Assembly (NCBI RefSeq): GCF_017591425.1
Contig: NW_024466607.1
Span: 18,918,501 to 18,982,500 of the forward strand
Direction: 5' to 3'
Source of the DNA: Ochotona curzoniae
Lineage: Eukaryota; Chordata; Mammalia; Lagomorpha; Ochotonidae
Length of the DNA stretch: 64,000 bases
Below the pieces are notes generated by a model. It was not told where the DNA came from and ran no database searches. It saw nothing but the letters and a program-made list of their open reading frames with translations. Positions 60,600-64,000 of the stretch are shown here, piece by piece; the stretch's first letter is position 1; every line of letters begins with the position of its first letter. A program made the position numbers and the translations under genes.

Positions 60600-60912
60600 T
60601 GTTATGAGTTGAATTTTGCCCTTGTTCCCTGACCAAATTCACATATCCGACCCCTGATCTCTAATGAACTTTAATTATTACACGGAGTTGTAAGGGAGAT
60701 GTCCTGTCCTAAAAAGAGCAAGAGCCCTCAGGGATAAATGTTTTCAGAGGAAAGGCCATCTGCAAGCCAGGAGGAGGCCGCAGGAGCAGCCAACGCTGCC
60801 AACTTCTTGATGTGCAAATTCTGGCTCCCAGAACTGTGAGAAAAATCATATCTACTGCTTCATCCCCTTGGTCTGTGGAAGGTTGTCATGACAGCCTGAG
60901 CTGGCTAATCCA
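60600..60912 (+). mobile_element. MaLR-like LTR
   Basis: Opens with TTATGAGTTGAATTTTGCCC and ends with CCCAGAACTGTGAGAAAAATCAT…GGTTGTCATGACAGCCTGAGCTGGCTAAT, the 3' end typical of MLT1-like LTRs. The middle carries CATCTGCAAGCCAGGAGGAGG. About 310 bp and well recognisable. Confidence 0.65.
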
Positions 60913-61014
60913 GAAGGGAGGTCAAGTGGGGTCTGGGTGTGCCACTACTGGTACCTGAAATGACAAGGGTGGCTGTGGAAGTCTGATGTCTGTCCCTGTG
61001 TCTTGGTGGTTCAG

Positions 61015-61322
61015 CATTGCAGCTTAGCAACTGCTTGTAATGCTGAATGCCATACCACAGTGCTGGTTGGAGTCCTGGCTGCTGTGTTTCCAATCTAGCT
61101 CCTTGCCAGTACACCTGGAAAAGCGGTAGAGGGTGTGCCCTGTGTTTGGGTCCCTACCACCCATCTGAGATATAGAGATGGAATGTTGGACTGCTGGCTT
61201 CAGTCTGTATCAGCCTGACCATTGTGGCCATTTGGAGAGGGAACCAGCAGTGGAAGATTCCCCCTCTTTCTCTGCAACTCTGCAGCTTCTGTCTTCTCTC
61301 CCTCTCTGAGAGGGTAGATAAA
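61015..61322 (+). mobile_element. C-SINE, old
   Basis: TAGCAACTGCTTGTAATGCTGAATGCC head side, CCAGTACACCTGGAAAAGCGGTAGAGGG and GACCATTGTGGCCATTTGGAGAGGGAACCAGCAG body. Tail degraded. Confidence 0.78.
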
Positions 61323-61429
61323 TCATTCTGCAACCTTTTCAGAGTTTGTCCAGAGCACCATTTATTCAAGCAAGCATAGAAGGTGACAGTCTGGGAAATA
61401 GTGTTGCATTCATGTCCTTGGATTGGAAA

Positions 61430-61745
61430 CAACAGACATGTATTGTCTCACAGTTCTGGTGGCTGAAAGTTTGATGTCGTGGTTTCGGTAGACCATCCTA
61501 CACAAGGTTCCTACGTTGTCTGCTCTAGGTGCTAGGCCTGGTCCGAGTCCTTGGTGTCTCTTGCCTGGAAGATGCATCACTTCCATGCCGTGTGTGTGTG
61601 TCCCCTAAGATCATGAAGCATACTTGATTCAGGGTCCAACCAAATGAACTTATATTAACTAACTCCAGCAGTAATGACCATGTTGTCAAACAACACCACT
61701 TTCTAAGATACTTGGGCTTGGGACCTTGCTGTAACTTCTGGGGCA
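61430..61745 (-). mobile_element. MaLR-like LTR, reverse orientation
   Basis: The + strand begins GAAACAACAGACATGTATTGTCTCACAGTTCTGGTGGCTGAAAG, the complement of the 3' end of an MLT1-type LTR. It continues through TTGGTGTCTCTTGCCTGGAAGATGCATCAC. A young SINE lies about 20 bp to its right. Confidence 0.6.
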
Positions 61746-61765
61746 AGACGATTTAATCTATAATG

Positions 61766-62022
61766 TCTGGCGCGGTGGCACAAGTGGTTAAGGTCCTCGC
61801 CTTGCACGCCCGGGATCCCATATGGGCGCCGGTTCTATCCCGGCAGCCCCGCTTCCCTTCTAGCTCCCTGCCTGTGGCCCGGGAAAGCAGTCGAGGACGG
61901 CCCAAGGCTTTGGGACCCTGTGCCGCTTGGGAGACCCGGAAGAGGGATCTTCCTCTCTGTCTCTCCTCTCTGTATATCCGCCTGTCCAATAAAAAAATAA
62001 AAAAAATAAAATCTTAAAAAAA
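61766..62022 (+). mobile_element. Young pika-type SINE
   Basis: Least-diverged + copy. It has an A-box-like TGGCACAAGTGGTTAAGG at 61776-61793 and a B-box-like GGTTCTATCCC at 61831-61841, as in tRNA-derived Pol III promoters. The body lacks the usual segment between the GACCCGGAAGAG and the CTTCCTCTCTGTC tail (about 80 bp missing). The tail is an AATAAA/A-rich run. I could not find a target-site duplication. Confidence 0.92.
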
Positions 62023-63267
62023 CAAAAAGAAGTACCTGGTAACAGTTAGAATAAATGCTGTAACATATTTAGTTTATAATCTTTTATTTTGTTTCTCCCT
62101 GGTAAGCCGCTTAAGTATACATTCCTAAAAGCATGGAGTTTTAATCAGTGTTATGCAGCAGAGTAGCATTAATGCATTTTTTTAAAAAGAAGTCCATTTC
62201 TGATTCCTTCTTCCCTCAGGATCCTGACCCAGTGGGAGGTGTGGGAATAAAAATAAGTTGATTTGAAAACGATAGCATTTGAGAGAGACTGTGTGGTTGC
62301 ATCTGCCTGCTATCTTCCAGAGTTTTCCAATGTCTGAATCTTTGGAATTGCCTCTTCCCACACTTCTGGCTTTTCTAGGTTCCCCTTCACCGCAAGGTAG
62401 GGTTGGGCACTTGTACTTGTGACCCACCTCCTTGTCTCAGCTTGAAGTCAAGGGAGGAGTGAAAAGGGATGGTTGTGTCTGGCCTCTGTCCTAGCCCAGA
62501 GATATCATCATGCTTTCTATGGCAGTAACTTTTGAAGGTTCCCCCTCAAAATCACAGCTGAAGTCATGTAAGTGTGAATGCAGTCCACAGGAGTCAAGCA
62601 GGTGTTAACATTGTTCTCCAGGTACAAGGTCCTGTGTATGATTGTGTAGACTTGAGCTGCCTTTTTCTTTGAGTCGTATGGTGTTTCTGTCTGCCAATGA
62701 ATGTCACATAGTCCGTGCATCAGGAGGTGTAAAAGGCCTTGCTTAGGTGGCCTTTGAAACACTTTGAATTTTTCACCTGTTACTTTTTGTCCCATTTCCA
62801 AGATTCCAGCTTATATATCACCTGCTTGGCACAGAACCAGCCTCACCTTGGTCATGTGGTCTTGGACCTGTGTCCTCATGCTCCAGGGGATGCCCCTTAG
62901 ACGCCCTGAGCACTGCAGCCATTTTTCCTCTAACAGCTGACCAGAATCTGGCTACTTTGTGAGTTTAGTATGGTTAGTTTTGTACTCAAATGAGAAGTTT
63001 CCAGAAAACTAGAAACAGAATGATGAAGCCTGGGGCACACGGTTATCCATTCACTCTGCTGACTCGGTGCCAGAGAGGGGATGGGGCACAGAGCAGAATC
63101 TTCTCAAACCTGGACAAGGATTACAATCTGAGAAAAGCAACATTTCAGACATGGTATTGCCTTGAAACGTCTGTTTTGATTTTGGCAGGATGTAAAACAA
63201 GAATAATGGGGAAAGACATACTTAGGTGCTTACTGCCTTACTGGAGTTGTATGGAATATTCTTTTTT

Positions 63268-63598
63268 TTTAAAGATTTATTTAACTTTATTGTAAAGTCT
63301 GATATATAGAGAGGAGGAGAGACAGAGAGGAAGATATTCTGTGCACTGTTACACTCCCCAAGTGGCCACAATGGCCAAAGCTGAGTCAGTCCGAATCTAG
63401 GAGCCAGGAGCTTCTTCCAGGTCTCCCACATGGGTGCAGGGTCCCAAGGCTTTGGGCCATTTTTGACTTCTTTCCCAAGCCACAAGCAGGGAACTGGGTG
63501 GGAAATAGGGCTGCCAGGATTAGAACCGTTGCCCATAAAGGATCCTGGAAAAATTTAAGGCGAGGACTTTAGCTTCTAGGCTACTGCACCGGGCCTGC
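63268..63598 (-). mobile_element. Pika-type SINE with TSD
   Basis: Full-length reverse copy; head complement TTTAGCTTCTAGGCTACTGCACC. Flanked by ATATTCTTTTTT at 63256-63267 and 63599-63610. Confidence 0.9.
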
Positions 63599-64000
63599 AT
63601 ATTCTTTTTTAAATAGGTCGATTATATGTACAATGTGCTAAAGGAGTGTTTGTGTTTTTGAAAAAATAATGCATCATATTAACTTATACCTAGTGCCACT
63701 ATGTGTTTTCCAAAAGTCTGCAGCAAGAGGACTGTGCAGAAAAGAGTCTGGGCCCTGTTATCTTTTTCCCATTGTGCCACTTGCCTCGTTCTCCTTGCTC
63801 TGCTCTGCCAGGGAGTAGAGTGGGGATGATAAGGCCAGCTTCCAAGCCGCAGGGTGCCAACTGGCTAGCCACCTGGGAGGACTGGGTTGCTCAGCCAACT
63901 CATGCAGCCCACCAGTCCTTGGTGGCTGGTCAGACTGGACCCTTTGCTACCCTCCACAATCTGGCATTGCTAGGACGGGCAGACGAGGAGCCCCTGCATT

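Larger units (their letters stand above)
38460..64000 (+). other. CACNA2D3: CACNA2D3 intron (5' portion, at least 25.5 kb)
   Basis: Starts with the donor GTAGGA and runs off the window, with no further CACNA2D3 exon found. It is dominated by an ancient L1 (40.8-45.0 kb) and about fifteen SINEs. Stretches with nothing recognisable include 38.8-40.45, 45.4-47.4, 47.65-49.2, 49.6-50.5, 50.9-51.5, 51.9-54.25, 54.5-56.4, 57.2-57.75, 58.1-58.55, 59.2-60.45, 62.05-63.25 and 63.6-64.0 kb. Confidence 0.88.

Noticed and set aside
1..64000. Other exons of CACNA2D3 (those just before 22085 and after 38459) and a nested gene such as LRTM1, which sits in a CACNA2D3 intron in human
   Set aside because: No sequence encoding the expected flanking residues or a leucine-rich repeat protein was found, so they probably lie outside the window.

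Overview
The window is vertebrate, mammalian, almost entirely intronic DNA. Four short exons on the + strand (22085-22216, 28037-28097, 28209-28359, 38385-38459) join in frame into about 139 residues of the voltage-gated calcium channel auxiliary subunit alpha-2/delta-3 (CACNA2D3). They cover the end of the VWA_N region and the first part of the von Willebrand A domain, including its DVSGS metal-binding (MIDAS) motif. Introns are about 22 kb or more (5' end outside the window), 5.8 kb, 111 bp, 10.0 kb and at least 25.5 kb. I found no second protein-coding gene on either strand. The long open frames elsewhere lie in repeats or lack any recognisable protein.

The organism is very probably a lagomorph and most likely a pika (Ochotona). 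The introns are peppered with tRNA-derived SINEs in two layers. Older diverged copies look like the lagomorph C-SINE. A younger, GC-richer type has a tRNA-like head with A and B boxes and a T/A-rich tail, and several copies keep clear target-site duplications. This species call rests on SINE type recalled from memory, not on a database search.

Layout. 1-22084: 3' part of a long intron with MaLR-like LTR fragments, a probable solo LTR (6416-6929), a 1.3-kb L1-like 3' end carrying a degenerate ~60-bp repeat (9868-11208), a chimeric L1-like/7SK insertion (13042-13958), paired SINEs with a (CA)n tract near 17.0-17.8 kb, and a SINE with a perfect 17-bp duplication at 20.7-21.0 kb. 22085-28359: three exons, the last two separated by a 111-bp intron. 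28360-38384: intron with one young SINE, MIR relics and AT-rich stretches that might be conserved non-coding DNA. 38385-38459: fourth exon. 38460-64000: intron holding a heavily decayed ancient L1 (40.8-45.0 kb, split by a SINE), many SINEs, MaLR-like fragments and L2/MIR relics.

The most notable observation is 13042-13958. A 5'-truncated L1-like 3' end on the - strand is fused to the first ~232 nt of 7SK small nuclear RNA on the + strand, and the composite is bracketed by a 12-bp direct repeat. 7SK starts at its exact transcript 5' end at the internal junction, and its truncated interior abuts the target-site duplication. That geometry is what twin priming would give if the second target-site primer had used 7SK RNA instead of L1 RNA as template.
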